A stretch of DNA of 64,000 nt from Deinococcus aquatilis DSM 23025 (GTDB lineage: Bacteria; Deinococcota; Deinococci; Deinococcales; Deinococcaceae), in the NCBI RefSeq assembly GCF_000378445.1, contig NZ_KB899716.1, forward strand, positions 1 through 64,000, read 5' to 3'. The number at the start of each line of letters is the position of its first letter. Positions within the stretch are counted from its first letter, which is position 1. A program made the translations under genes and the position numbers. Below are positions 10,269 through 21,323 of this stretch, one piece after another. The notes beneath the pieces were generated by a model. It was not told where the DNA came from. It made no database searches and saw only the letters and a list, made by a program, of their open reading frames with translations.

Positions 10269-10402
10269 TGAGTGGGAAGGTCAAAAGCTTTCTTGTTTTG
10301 CCCATCGCCAGAGCATTCTCAAAGTCTCTGTTCGTACCTTGGCGCATAGATTCTGCGGCCACCACGCTTTTCCCACTACCCACTCACCACTGACGTTTCA
10401 TC
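10244..10402. repeat. GTGAGTGG-type repeats, copies c (direct) and c' (inverted)
   Basis: A direct copy (GGGTCAGTGGAAAGTGGG then GTAGTGAGTGGGAAGG) covers the end of the preceding gene. An inverted copy at about 10355-10400 contains CGGCCACCACGC, TTTTCCCACTACCCACTC and ACCACTGACG. Together they could fold into a long stem and may also stop transcription between the convergent genes. Confidence 0.6.
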
Positions 10403-11072
10403 CTTCTTCCAGCGGATAGGTTCGGGCCGCCCGAATCGCCAATACGATCAGGTGGGTGTAGAACACCGTGATTCCCAGAAAGACCAGCCAGCCGGGAAAA
10501 TTACCGATGTCGGCCAGAGCCAGAGCATCCGGGAATTCCAGCGACCAGCCTTTGGGTTGGCTGAGATCCAGTTTGGCAAACCACGCGAACAGAACCGCCG
10601 TATAAATCCACAGATAATTGCGGTTCAGACGCCAGCCCAGTGCATCGGCGCGGGTCATGGGACTGCGGGGCTTGCTCAGTTCGGCCAGCAGCAATTGATG
10701 CCAGCCGGTATCCACCTTGTCGCCCAGCATGGCCGGATAAAAAAAACGTTCCATGATCCTGACCCGGTGATGGGCGATCTCGAAACTGCGGAAGCGCCGT
10801 GCCTCCAGCCGCAGGAAGAAATAGTTCATGAACATGGCAAACAGAAAAGTGGCGTGGCTGTTGTTGGGATCACCGAGGGCAAACGAAGCCAGACCTGCCG
10901 TGGTCACAACCGACCAGTTGGTGGTCATATCGAGGCGTTGACGGTAGGCCGTCATCTTGCCCACCTCTGCGCGGTACAGATGAATCAGGGCATTGGCCGT
11001 GTTGGTGGTGTAGCTCGCTTCAGTGAGAGCGCCGTCCAGCAAGGCTCCCAATCCGCCGCCAGAGCCGGGCAT
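10398..11072 (-). CDS. DUF2270 predicted membrane protein
   Basis: A 224-residue protein of the DUF2270 family, a group of unknown function found in Deinococcus and other bacteria and archaea. The conserved front part [27 protein letters not shown] is followed by a membrane hairpin ([43 protein letters not shown]). Two further helices lie near residues 155-170 and 195-215. The start at 11072 has alternatives. It is followed upstream by the ltrA-like membrane gene on the same strand about 100 bases away. Confidence 0.8.
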   Translation of the reverse strand: MPGSGGGLGALLDGALTEASYTTNTANALIHLYRAEVGKMTAYRQRLDMTTNWSVVTTAGLASFALGDPNNSHATFLFAMFMNYFFLRLEARRFRSFEIAHHRVRIMERFFYPAMLGDKVDTGWHQLLLAELSKPRSPMTRADALGWRLNRNYLWIYTAVLFAWFAKLDLSQPKGWSLEFPDALALADIGNFPGWLVFLGITVFYTHLIVLAIRAARTYPLEEG

Positions 11073-11170
11073 CAGACCGGAGCCATAGACGGAGAGGAGT
11101 TCATGCCCTCAGGGTAGCGCAGCAGCGCAAACAGCAGTCTTATCTGGATTCCGTTCCCCATACATCCCGA

Positions 11171-12379
11171 TCAGTGAATGTCGGTGCGCCCCACGTTGCC
11201 GCTGGAAAACCACGCCCGAACTCCCAAGATAGCGTGCAGGACGTGCAGCAAGATCAGCCCCACGACCATCCAGGACAGGGTGACGGGCAGCAGGGGCAAC
11301 AGCAGGGCCGCCCCCGCCGTCGCTATTCGCAGCGGCACGATGGTTCGGGCGGCGATCAGGGGTGTGCCGCCGTGTTCCAACGTACCTTCCAGCCCCGCGC
11401 AGGCCAGATAGAACAGGGCAAATCCGCCCGCCAGCAGCCAGCGCACGCCTGCTTCTACACTGTGTAACTCTGCGCCTTCTCCCTGCGGGACAATGGCGTG
11501 CTGAACCATCGCGCCCATCATGGTGATGCCGATCACCAGCGGCAGGTGCAGATAAGACCACAGGGCAAATTTACGGCGGTCGTGGGAATCGGGTTCCAAG
11601 CGCCCGATGTAATCGAAGTAGATCCACCACAGCCCGAAACCCAGCAGAAATCCCAGAGAAAAGCGCACCAGCGTGACCAGATCGACGCTGCCCGCGTCGG
11701 CCAGGCCGTTGACGGTGCCCACCAGATTTTCACCCAGCACGATAATCACGAAGAGGCCGAAGCGTTCCGGCAGTTTGCGAGCAGCGGCAGGAAAGGCAGT
11801 GACCTGATCCCTGAGCGTCAGGAGCGGAGTCAGCAGGTCTATCAGCAGGCCAGCCGCTTTGAGGGCCAGTCCCACCGGGCCACCCACGAAGGCGGCAATG
11901 ACCCACAAGATGATGCTAAGGCTGAAGTTCCGCACGTAGACATCAGTCACGACCCGCGTCTGAGGATTGTGCCGCCCTGCCCGCCACCACATGAAGGTGA
12001 TCACAGCCCGCGCAAAGGCGTAGGACAGCGCAAAGCCAGTCGCCGTTTTGCTGAAGCCGTACTCAGCCGTTGCTGCAATGGCCGCGACCGAGAGCATCTG
12101 CAAGAACGTGAACGCCCGGAAGCTGAGGTCGAAGGTTTCAAACCGCTCGTTGTAATAGGCGATGGAAAGCCAGATCCACCACACCGGAATAAACAGCAAC
12201 ACGAATTCGGTGAACGTCTTCAGGTCGGGGTGGGCGGCCAGATGGTGCGCCAACCGCGAAATGACGACCACGAAAATCAGGTCGTAAAAGAGTTCCAGCC
12301 ACGTGACCCGCTTGGCCTCGCTGCCCGGTACATGAAGCTGCGGCTTTTGCCACCACAATCGGAAGTTAGTTAACATCAA
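11171..12379 (-). CDS. Low temperature requirement protein A (LtrA) family
   Basis: A 402-residue polytopic membrane protein. The hallmark N-terminal motif RVTWLELFYDLIFVVVISRLAHHL (given here in part) identifies the LtrA family, named from a Listeria cold-growth gene but biochemically undefined. About ten hydrophobic segments are spread along the protein. The conserved GERFGLFVIIVLGE-type motif appears as LPERFGLFVIIVLGENL. It lies upstream of the DUF2270 gene in the same direction, so the two may form a membrane-protein unit. No function can be inferred beyond this. Confidence 0.85.
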   Translation of the reverse strand: MMLTNFRLWWQKPQLHVPGSEAKRVTWLELFYDLIFVVVISRLAHHLAAHPDLKTFTEFVLLFIPVWWIWLSIAYYNERFETFDLSFRAFTFLQMLSVAAIAATAEYGFSKTATGFALSYAFARAVITFMWWRAGRHNPQTRVVTDVYVRNFSLSIILWVIAAFVGGPVGLALKAAGLLIDLLTPLLTLRDQVTAFPAAARKLPERFGLFVIIVLGENLVGTVNGLADAGSVDLVTLVRFSLGFLLGFGLWWIYFDYIGRLEPDSHDRRKFALWSYLHLPLVIGITMMGAMVQHAIVPQGEGAELHSVEAGVRWLLAGGFALFYLACAGLEGTLEHGGTPLIAARTIVPLRIATAGAALLLPLLPVTLSWMVVGLILLHVLHAILGVRAWFSSGNVGRTDIH

Positions 12380-12580
12380 TCCTCATGACATCAGCCTCTC
12401 ATCTGAACAGATGGTCGATTGGATGCCAAGCGGGATTTATATAGATAAGTGTCGAGCTAAAACTGAACTTGAATAGATTGGGGTTAGTTCATGGCTCGAT
12501 CAGGTCAGGCTACAAGAGTGTTTTTAATATCGGCAGATTCCACCGGGTCAGATTCACATTGTTACTTAGTGCCAGAAACG

Positions 12581-13540
12581 CTACTGACCCTGCACGAAAT
12601 TGATCAGGTCATTTAATTTACAGGTCGCCAAACCCACCATCCGGTCAGCGCCACCGTAATACACCCACACCTCGTCGCCAACTACGGGATTGGCGCAGGA
12701 GAAAACCACGTTGGGCACATCTCCGCGAATTTCCCACGTCTCAGTGGGTTCCATGATGAACTCGGCAGGGCGGTGTAAGACCTTCGATGGGTCTTCCAGA
12801 TCAAGCAGGGCGGCAGACAGGCGGTAGACATGGCGCTGGTCGTAGGCGTGATACAGCACCAGCCAACCGTGCGGAGTCTCGATAGGCACACCCCCCGCAC
12901 CGACGCGTTTTTCGTCCCAGCCGCCCAACTCGGGTCGCGGGGCTATCAATTCTCGGTGATCCGTCCAGTTCAGCAGATCATCGGAAGAGGCCAGCCAGAT
13001 GCTGGGCGGGCGGCGGTGGAACATCACGTAGCGCCCGCCGATCTTGCGCGGAAACAGCACATGGTCTTTGTTGTCCTCGCCGCGAATGACCGGGCCGAGC
13101 CGTTCCCACGAAATCAGGTTGTGAGAGCGGGCCAGGCAGGGCATGATGCCGTGCGGAGAATAGGCCGTGTAGGCCATATAAAAACACTGGTCGTCCTCAT
13201 GCCATGTCACGCGCGGGTCTTCCACTCCACGCGATTCGTAGGGTTCCTGCGGGGCCAAAACGGGCTGTTCCAGTTTGTTCCAGGTCAGTCCATCTGCCGA
13301 CACCGCGTACCCGATGCTGGAAACGAAATCGATGCCCTGCGCCCGGTAATGCATATGAAAGAGGCCCGCATGCTGCACCACGGCGGCATTGAAAACGTTC
13401 ATGGCTTCCCAGGCGTTCAGTGGGCTGGGGCGCAGAACAGGACTGTGTAGGTGGCGGTGAAGCAGAAAGCGGCGGCCATCGTCGGCCCGCAAAGTGGCGA
13501 CGGCATCGAAAACTCCGGCAGGTGGGTCTGAATAGGTCAT
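12581..13540 (-). CDS. Glycoside hydrolase family 130 protein
   Basis: A 319-residue five-bladed beta-propeller enzyme of the GH130 type. Members are phosphorylases or hydrolases of beta-mannosides. The core motif [10 protein letters not shown] carries the expected acidic residue, and [18 protein letters not shown] and [26 protein letters not shown] match family blocks. The start at 13540 has CAGGAG five bases ahead; the ATG at 13594 would add 18 residues and is less likely. No sugar transporter adjoins it, so the natural substrate is open. Confidence 0.85.
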   Translation of the reverse strand: MTYSDPPAGVFDAVATLRADDGRRFLLHRHLHSPVLRPSPLNAWEAMNVFNAAVVQHAGLFHMHYRAQGIDFVSSIGYAVSADGLTWNKLEQPVLAPQEPYESRGVEDPRVTWHEDDQCFYMAYTAYSPHGIMPCLARSHNLISWERLGPVIRGEDNKDHVLFPRKIGGRYVMFHRRPPSIWLASSDDLLNWTDHRELIAPRPELGGWDEKRVGAGGVPIETPHGWLVLYHAYDQRHVYRLSAALLDLEDPSKVLHRPAEFIMEPTETWEIRGDVPNVVFSCANPVVGDEVWVYYGGADRMVGLATCKLNDLINFVQGQ

Positions 13541-13629
13541 GACGGCTCCTGAAGAACTGACGTTTGCTGGTTTATCCAAGCGCTGAGAGAGCACACACTC
13601 TGGATAGGAGCGCTTGGCTGCGGCAGGTA

Positions 13630-14292
13630 CTACTGCAAGAACGGATTGGTACGCCGCTCGAAACCGGTGGTGGTGGCTGGCCCGTGTCCCGGGTAAACGG
13701 TGGTGGCATCGGGCAGGGTCAGAAGTTCCTGCGCGATCCCTGCCAGCAGTTGGGCATGGTTGCCGCCGGGCAGGTCGGTGCGGCCTATTCCCCCCCGAAA
13801 AAGCGTATCTCCAGCCACCACGAAACCACTGTCCTGATCCACGAACACCACATGACCGGGCGCGTGTCCGGGCACCTCGCGGGCAGTCAGGGTCAGGTCG
13901 CCCGCTGTAAAGGTCTGCCCCTGGGCAATGCCGTGGTCGGGCGCTTCCGGCTGAATGAACGGCAGATTCCAGCGGGCCGCACTCGCCGCGCCCATCTGGT
14001 AGATCGGCAGGTCGGCGGGGTGCAGATACACGGGAACTTTCAGGGCCTCACGCAGAGGCTGTACCGCACCGATATGGTCGAAATGTGCGTGTGTAAGCAG
14101 AATTCCGCGCACGGTCACGCCCGAGGACCGCACCCAGGCCAGCACCTTGTCGGCCTCGTCGCCGGGATCGAAGAGGAAGCCTTCGTTCTGCTGGCCTGCC
14201 ACCAACACGGCGTTTTCCTGCAGAGGTCCAGTGGAGAGGGTCCAGACGCGGGCGGAGCCGTGCAATTGAGGTTGGGTGTGCGGGCGGGTCAT
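13630..14292 (-). CDS. MBL-fold metallohydrolase (glyoxalase II-like)
   Basis: A 220-residue metallo-beta-lactamase-fold protein. The THAHFDH motif supplies H68, H70, D72 and H73. Further ligands lie in [28 protein letters not shown] and the C-terminal [10 protein letters not shown]. The RTDLPGG segment is typical of the glyoxalase II/YcbL-like group, which hydrolyse thioesters such as S-lactoylglutathione. Deinococcus uses bacillithiol, so the real substrate may differ. The start at 14292 is chosen because the 68 residues before it are an antisense reading of holB. Confidence 0.87.
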   Translation of the reverse strand: MTRPHTQPQLHGSARVWTLSTGPLQENAVLVAGQQNEGFLFDPGDEADKVLAWVRSSGVTVRGILLTHAHFDHIGAVQPLREALKVPVYLHPADLPIYQMGAASAARWNLPFIQPEAPDHGIAQGQTFTAGDLTLTAREVPGHAPGHVVFVDQDSGFVVAGDTLFRGGIGRTDLPGGNHAQLLAGIAQELLTLPDATTVYPGHGPATTTGFERRTNPFLQ

Positions 14293-14314
14293 GTGGGCAG
14301 TGTACTGGTGGCCG

Positions 14315-15319
14315 CTATACCAATCCGAACGCATCCCGCAATCCCAGCACGAAGACCTGAAAGCTGAGGCTGGGGCTGGCGTAGGCCTCCAGCGCGGCTT
14401 GCAGGGCGTCCAGGGCGGTGTCAGCGCGGGCACGCTGGGCAGGTGGGCGGGGCTGCCACACGAAGCGAAGCGCTTCAGGATGCCAGGCCGGATCAAAGCG
14501 TTTTTCCAGACTCTCGGCGGCTTCCAGTGCAGTCAGCAGGCCCGTGCCGATGGCCTGATCGAGTTCGCGGGCATCGGCCAGGGCGCTCCGCACGGTGTCC
14601 GGGTCGGCCAGAACTCCGGCGCGACCTGCGGCAAAGGCCACCAGTTCGGGGTCAGGGTCGTGGCCCGCTTTCGCCAGCGCGAATGCCATCGCCTGATCGG
14701 GCGCGGGCGAGACGCTCAGGCGGGCGCTTCTGCTGGCAATGGTGGGCAGAACCGCCCGCGCATCCTCGGCCAGAAAGACGAACAAGGCTCCGTGAGGCGG
14801 CTCTTCCACCAGTTTCAGCAGGGCGTTTCCGGCAGTATTTCCCAGGTATTCCGCGCCGTTGACGATCACCACGCGCCGCCTGAAGGTGGGCCGGACTTCC
14901 AGAAACTCGTAGACGTGAATGTCGTACTCGTTCTTGTCGTCGCGGTTGTCCAGAATTGCGCCGATAGGAATGATCTTGCGCCGGGCCGTTTTGCCCGTGC
15001 TGGTGGTGGCGCGGGGTTCCACGGTCAGCAGATCGGGGTGCGTGCCCGCCGCCAACATGCGGCAAGACGGACACTGCCCACACGCCTCGCCCGACATGCC
15101 GCGAATTCCCGAGCAATTGAACTGCGCGGCCACTGCCCAGGCCACCGCCAACTTGCCCACCCGCGCTGGCCCGGTCAGCAACAGGGCATTGCCCCCAAAG
15201 AGTCCGGTCTGCTCCAGCACAGGCCCGTGCAGCAGCGCGGCCTGCGCCGTCATCGGCCCGATGGCCAGAACTATCGGCTCGGCTTCGGCCTGCTTTTTGG
15301 TGCTTTTCCCACTAGCCAC
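14315..15319 (-). CDS. holB: DNA polymerase III delta-prime-like clamp-loader subunit
   Basis: A 334-residue AAA+ protein of the clamp-loader family, which helps load DnaN onto DNA. A Walker-A-like GPARVGK lies at residues 50-56 and a zinc cluster CGQCPSC at 80-86. The sensor region [20 protein letters not shown] followed by ASRSAR is typical of delta-prime/DnaX proteins. The annotated GTG start gives MASGKSTKK, encoded by DNA resembling the intergenic GTGGGAAAA repeat. An internal ATG at 15253 is an alternative. The metallophosphoesterase gene ends ten bases upstream, so the two are probably co-transcribed. Confidence 0.82.
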   Translation of the reverse strand: MASGKSTKKQAEAEPIVLAIGPMTAQAALLHGPVLEQTGLFGGNALLLTGPARVGKLAVAWAVAAQFNCSGIRGMSGEACGQCPSCRMLAAGTHPDLLTVEPRATTSTGKTARRKIIPIGAILDNRDDKNEYDIHVYEFLEVRPTFRRRVVIVNGAEYLGNTAGNALLKLVEEPPHGALFVFLAEDARAVLPTIASRSARLSVSPAPDQAMAFALAKAGHDPDPELVAFAAGRAGVLADPDTVRSALADARELDQAIGTGLLTALEAAESLEKRFDPAWHPEALRFVWQPRPPAQRARADTALDALQAALEAYASPSLSFQVFVLGLRDAFGLV

Positions 15320-15329
15320 AGCTCACGTC

Positions 15330-16103
15330 CTACTTCCCGATGGCCAACCGCGCTGCCAGTACCTGCGGCAACCCTGCTTCCAGCGCCGCTTCCTGTGCCC
15401 GTCCGATGTCGTAGGCCACCCGGAACACCTCGAAATGGCCGCGCACCGAGTCGTAAATGGCGTAGCTGGCACGCGGATTGCCGTCTCGGGGCTGGCCCAC
15501 GCTGCCCGGATTCAGGATCACGCGGGCGCTGGGCGGCACCATATAACTGCCCCCGTCCTGAAACGCCTGATGCTTGATCCACTCACCTACCGGGGCATTC
15601 AGGGTGGCGTAGACGCTGGGGGCGTGCGTGTGCCCCACGAAGCCCAGCCGCCCCTGCCACTGCGCGAAGGCGTCGCGGGCCGCCGTGACCGAATCGGTGT
15701 AATCGTCCAGGCTGACCGGCGTGCCGTGGCGGTAGCGTGCGCCCACATCGGGATCGTCGATGCCGTCACGCCACACCCGCACCCAGGCGATATCCCGCTC
15801 GGAGAGGCGGTCGAGCTGCCACAGCAGCGCCTGAGACACGATGCTCTCTTTGATCTCGCGGCGGCCATCGGCATAGTCCAGCAACATCTGGTCGTGGTTG
15901 CCCATCACACATACGGCGTCCAGATCGCGCAGGGTGTTCAGGACCTCGCGGGGGTGGGGACCGTAGCCCAGCGCGTCGCCAAGGTGGATGACCTGATCGT
16001 GCCGCTTGGAATCGGCATCACTCAGAACCGCTTCCAGAGCTGTCTGGTTGGCGTGAATGTCAGAAAGCAGCAGGAGCCGCACCCCCCCATGATACGCGCC
16101 CAA
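15330..16103 (-). CDS. Calcineurin-like metallophosphoesterase
   Basis: A 257-residue phosphoesterase with the complete metal-binding set: DIHAN (D15, H17), [14 protein letters not shown] and GHTH, followed by [11 protein letters not shown]. These features place it with the YfcE/diadenosine-tetraphosphatase-like group, so nucleotides, cyclic nucleotides or phosphoproteins are possible substrates. The start could be ATG 16103 or GTG 16082, which directly precedes [11 protein letters not shown]. It lies ten bases upstream of the clamp-loader gene. Confidence 0.85.
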   Translation of the reverse strand: MGAYHGGVRLLLLSDIHANQTALEAVLSDADSKRHDQVIHLGDALGYGPHPREVLNTLRDLDAVCVMGNHDQMLLDYADGRREIKESIVSQALLWQLDRLSERDIAWVRVWRDGIDDPDVGARYRHGTPVSLDDYTDSVTAARDAFAQWQGRLGFVGHTHAPSVYATLNAPVGEWIKHQAFQDGGSYMVPPSARVILNPGSVGQPRDGNPRASYAIYDSVRGHFEVFRVAYDIGRAQEAALEAGLPQVLAARLAIGK

Positions 16104-16225
16104 CTGATGAAAGGCTGAAGATGTTCTGCACAGGAGGTCATTTCCGGGGCTAAACGGCAGATCGGAGTAGGGGATGTTGGTGAACGACCTATCAGTTAAC
16201 TGCCTCTTCCCGCTATTCTGGCCGC

Positions 16226-17323
16226 GTGACCTCCGGCTCCCTTTCTTCTCCCACCACCGACCAGGCTGAGGAATTGCTGGCCCTGCTGACGCTCCGGTTT
16301 ACGCCTCAGTTGGGGCCACGCCGGATAGAGAGTCTGCGAGAACGCTTCGGCAGTGCGCGGGCGGCGCTGACCATGCCCCTGACCGAACTGCGCCACACGC
16401 CGGGGCTGGATGCCAGATCACTCTCGGGCATCGGGACAGCCAGGCCCGCCCAACAGGCCGAGGCCGAACTGAGCAAACTGGAGCGGGCAGGTGTGACCCT
16501 GCTGGGCCGGGGTCTGCCAGGATATCCGGCGGCGCTGGATTCTTTGGGCGACCCACCTGCCGTGCTGTGGGTGCGGGGGCCACTGCCTGACCTCCCCAGC
16601 GTGCCACGGACCATCGGCATGGTCGGCACTCGCGCCGCCAGCCCGCACGCTCTGGCACTGACCCGAAAAATCGCGGCAGATCTGGCCCGCTCAGACGTGA
16701 CGGTGATCAGTGGGCTGGCACGCGGCATAGACACCGCCGCCCACAGCGCCAGCACCGAGGCGGGCGGCCTGAGCATCGGCATTCTGGGCAGCGCCGTGAA
16801 CATGATCTATCCGCACGAAAACGCGGCCCTCGCCCAGAAGCTGACCCTGATTTCCGAATATCCGCTGGGAACGGGGCCAGCCACCCACCACTTTCCGATC
16901 AGAAACAGGTTGATCGCGGCGCTGAGTGCCGCAACAATTGTCATGGAAGGCGAGCTGAAATCTGGCTCACTCATCACGGCGACGCACGCGCTCGAATGTG
17001 GGCGCACCGTGTTCGCCGTGCCCGGACTGGCAGGCGATCCCCGCGCCGCTGGCCCCCACCGCCTGATCCGCGACGGAGCCGTCCTGACTGAAAACGTGCA
17101 GGACATCCTGAATGAGATGGGGTGGGGAGCAGCCTGCACTGCTCCTCTGCCCGACCTTCCACCCGATCAGGCCCGCGTATTGGCCGCCCTGAATGCACCT
17201 TCTACCCTGGACGACTTGCAGGCAGGCACCGGCCTGAGCCTCTCAGAACTGCAAACCGCACTGGTGATGCTGCAACTACAGATGTTGACTGAGGAGGTGG
17301 GAGGGCGGTGGGTCAGGCGCTAG
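16226..17323 (+). CDS. dprA: DNA processing protein DprA
   Basis: DprA binds incoming single-stranded DNA during natural transformation and loads RecA on it. The protein of 365 residues has an N-terminal helical (SAM-like) part and a Rossmann-like core with [39 protein letters not shown] and [15 protein letters not shown]-terminal winged-helix segment ([17 protein letters not shown] to the end) follows. The GTG start at 16226 fits the family. The upstream spacer contains TTAACTGCC and TATTCT elements that could be its promoter. The gene stands alone. Confidence 0.95.
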   Translation: MTSGSLSSPTTDQAEELLALLTLRFTPQLGPRRIESLRERFGSARAALTMPLTELRHTPGLDARSLSGIGTARPAQQAEAELSKLERAGVTLLGRGLPGYPAALDSLGDPPAVLWVRGPLPDLPSVPRTIGMVGTRAASPHALALTRKIAADLARSDVTVISGLARGIDTAAHSASTEAGGLSIGILGSAVNMIYPHENAALAQKLTLISEYPLGTGPATHHFPIRNRLIAALSAATIVMEGELKSGSLITATHALECGRTVFAVPGLAGDPRAAGPHRLIRDGAVLTENVQDILNEMGWGAACTAPLPDLPPDQARVLAALNAPSTLDDLQAGTGLSLSELQTALVMLQLQMLTEEVGGRWVRR

Positions 17324-17404
17324 AGGCTGAAAGCACCAGCTTCCCTGGCCCGGAACTTATGGCACAGAGCTTATGGGCTTATAGCCCCAAGTTAGACTCG
17401 CCTG

Positions 17405-17692
17405 CTACTCGTGCTGCGGCCCATAGTCTTTTTCCACATCCACACGCGGCGGGCCGGGCAAAGTCACGCCTTCGTGTGCAGGATCGAGCAGCGTGGGCAG
17501 CACGTCTTTCAGGCCCACGGTCAGGTGGCCCGCCGTCCCCTGCACGCCTCCGCTCAGTGGATCGAGTGTCAGGCTCCAGCCCCCGTCCGGCCAGTTCACC
17601 CCTGTTTCCAGCCTTTCCCCACGCGCTAGGCTCGCGGCTTCCAGATCGTCCAGGCGCACCCGGACCCGCCCTCCCGTGAACCGAATCTTCAT
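17405..17692 (-). CDS. Small MKIR-type protein of unknown function
   Basis: A 95-residue protein beginning MKIRFTGGRVRVRLDDLEAA and continuing in short beta strands (LETGVNWPDGGWSLTLDPL, GHLTVGLKDVLPTLLD). The N-terminus resembles small DUF7009-type proteins found singly in bacterial chromosomes; I would not assign a function. The start at 17692 is supported by the MKIR opening and the divergent epimerase gene 64 bases away. The open frame extends further upstream only as an antisense reading. Confidence 0.65.
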   Translation of the reverse strand: MKIRFTGGRVRVRLDDLEAASLARGERLETGVNWPDGGWSLTLDPLSGGVQGTAGHLTVGLKDVLPTLLDPAHEGVTLPGPPRVDVEKDYGPQHE

Positions 17693-17755
17693 GGCGGGCA
17701 GTGTATGGCGGCCACGGGATGATGGGAAGTGGAGCGGCGTGGCATCCTGACGAAC

Positions 17756-18772
17756 ATGACCACAGCCAGACAGGTTCAGAAGGTGTTGGTACTGGGCGGC
17801 ACACGCTTTGTCGGGCGGCATATCGTGGAAGCCCTTCTCTCGGCGGGCCATGAGGTCACGGTGCTGACACGCGGCCAGTCTGTGGACGAACTGCCCGGTA
17901 CGGTAGAACGCCTGCAAGGTGACCGCGAGCAGGGTGCGGCGGGCCTACAGGCCCTCAGTGGGCGCAGATGGGATGCCTGTATCGATGTCAGCGGTTACAC
18001 GCCCGCAGCGGTGCAGGCCAGCACCAACGCCTTGGCAGACAGCGTCAACCGGTATGTCTTTGTCAGCACCGTCAGCGTGTATGCCGAACAACACCGCCAC
18101 CCCATCCGTGAGTCCGATCCCCTGCTGCCCGCCGCCCCGGAAGACCTGACTGAAGTAACAGGCGAGAGCTACGGCCCGCTGAAAGTGACCTGTGAACGAA
18201 TCGTGCAGGATGTTTTCGGAACACGCGCCACCATTCTTCGACCACAGATCGTGGCTGGCCCTTTTGACCACACGGCCCGTTATCCGTACTGGCCCGACCG
18301 GGCCGCCCAGTCCCGGCAAGACGGCAGGCCCATGCTGGCTCCGGGCAAAGGCTCGGATCATGTGCAGGTCATCGACGCACGGGATCTCGGACGCTTCGCG
18401 GTGCGGATTCTGGAAGACGGCACACCCGGCATCTTCAACGTGTCCGGCCCGCGCCTGACCTGGGCGGAATTCATGCAGGCCATCGGCGCAGAGTCGGTGG
18501 TGTGGGTGGACGCCGCGACGCTGGAAGCTCAGGGCATCGGCTGGCGCGACTTGCCACTCTATCTGGCCGATGACAGTGAGCAGGGCGGCCTGATGGATAT
18601 AGATGCATCTCCTGCCCTGGCCGCGGGCCTGACCCTCACCGACCCGGCCACCACCGCACGGGATACGCGGGCCTGGAGTGCGGGCCAACAGACAGCTTAT
18701 GCCCTGACTCCTGAGCTAGAATCGGCGGCCCTGAATGCCAATCGTGATGTACAGGACGCAGATTCTCAGTAA
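17756..18772 (+). CDS. SDR-type NAD-dependent epimerase
   Basis: A 338-residue extended short-chain dehydrogenase. The nucleotide-binding motif GGTRFVG is at residues 14-20, and the active-site pair is Y and K in SYGPLKVTCE. The substrate-domain feature FNVSGPRLTWAEFMQA is typical of atypical NAD-dependent epimerases acting on nucleotide sugars, but the exact sugar is unknown. The start at 17756 precedes the first family residues; an ATG at 17729 adds nine residues. No sugar-biosynthesis genes flank it. Confidence 0.82.
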   Translation: MTTARQVQKVLVLGGTRFVGRHIVEALLSAGHEVTVLTRGQSVDELPGTVERLQGDREQGAAGLQALSGRRWDACIDVSGYTPAAVQASTNALADSVNRYVFVSTVSVYAEQHRHPIRESDPLLPAAPEDLTEVTGESYGPLKVTCERIVQDVFGTRATILRPQIVAGPFDHTARYPYWPDRAAQSRQDGRPMLAPGKGSDHVQVIDARDLGRFAVRILEDGTPGIFNVSGPRLTWAEFMQAIGAESVVWVDAATLEAQGIGWRDLPLYLADDSEQGGLMDIDASPALAAGLTLTDPATTARDTRAWSAGQQTAYALTPELESAALNANRDVQDADSQ

Positions 18773-18910
18773 TCCCGACGGGCTTCTGCATCACTTCTTC
18801 AAAAACTGTGCCAACTCTTCAACAACGCTGCATCGGAACTTAAAACGTGCCGCCTAACCTCTGGGCAACAGGGAAGCCGAGAACGGCCCCTGAACACCCG
18901 GAGGAACATC

Positions 18911-19327
18911 ATGAAGAACCTGAAATTGCCCGTCCTGACCGCCACTCTGCTGCTGACCGCCACCTTCACCGCTGCTCAGGCCCAGAGCGGTCTACAGAGA
19001 CTCAGCGCCGACACCGACGCGGCGAATGTCTATTTTATGGTCGATACTGGACGGGCAGGAGCCGTGGATCTATTCGTGGATGGTCAGAAAGTCGTGGCAC
19101 AGGCCCTAGCGACCGACGCGGCCACCCTCCTCAATCTCACGCCGGGCAGCCATGACATTCTGGTCAAAACCGCCTACGACGGAATGACCATCGCTCAGAG
19201 CACGATCAATGTCGCTCTTGACCAATGGTATGCCCTGGGAGTTCAGAATAATGACACCGCGACGGACTACGACCTGACGTTTGTGAGTGGGAGCCGCAAC
19301 GTTCAGCAGTTCTTGGACGGCAATTGA
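18911..19327 (+). CDS. Secreted DUF4397-like protein
   Basis: A 138-residue exported protein. The first 24 residues are a signal peptide (MKNLKLPV, hydrophobic core, cleavage near AAQAQ). The rest forms a beta-sandwich resembling DUF4397 modules: VYFMVDTGRAGAVDLFVDGQK and LTPGSHDILVKTAYDG. GGAGG lies eight bases before the ATG. It is followed by an excellent terminator, so it is a single-gene unit just upstream of dnaA. Its function is unknown; family members are often surface proteins. Confidence 0.82.
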   Translation: MKNLKLPVLTATLLLTATFTAAQAQSGLQRLSADTDAANVYFMVDTGRAGAVDLFVDGQKVVAQALATDAATLLNLTPGSHDILVKTAYDGMTIAQSTINVALDQWYALGVQNNDTATDYDLTFVSGSRNVQQFLDGN

Positions 19328-19347
19328 ACTGCTGGAAACCAATTTAA

Positions 19348-19383
19348 GCGATCCCCTCCGTCAGACGAGGGGATCGCTTTTTT
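19348..19383 (+). terminator. Rho-independent terminator
   Basis: GCGATCCCCTC and GAGGGGATCGC form an 11-bp stem with an eight-base loop, followed by a T tract. It isolates dnaA from upstream transcription. Confidence 0.95.
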
Positions 19384-19538
19384 GTATCGAATGCGGCCAG
19401 AATCACGTGGCTAGAGACTGTGAAATCTCAGAAGCGGGACATCCTGAAAGGCAACAGGTCAAAGAAACCGGGAATGGTATGCTGGCCTGACATGGGCTGA
19501 AGCAAAATCAAATCAGTCCAACGCAGGCCAGAAGGGGG

Positions 19539-20918
<1,380 letters not shown>

Positions 20919-20994
20919 TCAGGACGGTGTTTTACGTACAGATAAAAATAAGTTCCATCCAGCGTTCCAAAACCGTGTGCAGAGTTTCACAAGC

Positions 20995-21256
20995 TGTGGA
21001 TAAACCTGTGGATAACCTGTGGATAAGTGCCTTTTTTCTGTGGATAAAATTGTGGATAACCCAAGGTCATTTGACCCCTGTGGATAAGTGCCGATTTTAT
21101 CCACAGGTTATCCACAGGAAGATGCCAGTTATCCACAATTTTGTCCACAGGCCAAACATGCGCCCAGCGCTCCTCTAGACCACTTTTCCACAGTTTCCAC
21201 AGGCCCTATTACTACTACTACTATCTTTTAATTTATATAAAGACAGGTAAAAGATA
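20995..21256. other. oriC: oriC: DnaA-box array, GC cluster, DnaA-trio and AT-rich unwinding region
   Basis: Nine exact TTATCCACA boxes lie between dnaA and dnaN. Six are in the TGTGGATAA orientation (20995, 21007, 21018, 21039, 21051, 21079) and three in the opposite one (21097, 21108, 21129). Variant boxes TTGTCCACA (21141), TTTTCCACA (21184) and GTTTCCACA (21193) follow. Next comes GGCCC, then a run of CTA/TTA triplets (21206-21223) that reads TAG-TAG-TAG-TAG-TAA-TAG on the other strand, the DnaA-trio pattern. An AT-rich stretch (21224-21245) completes the layout known from Bacillus origins. The inverted orientation between the two box groups suggests a fold-back DnaA complex. Confidence 0.95.
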
Positions 21257-21323
21257 GGAACGCCCCATGAGGGGTCAAATTAGATTCTGTCCCCTCCCCT
21301 TCTCCACCAAGAGGTCACCGATT

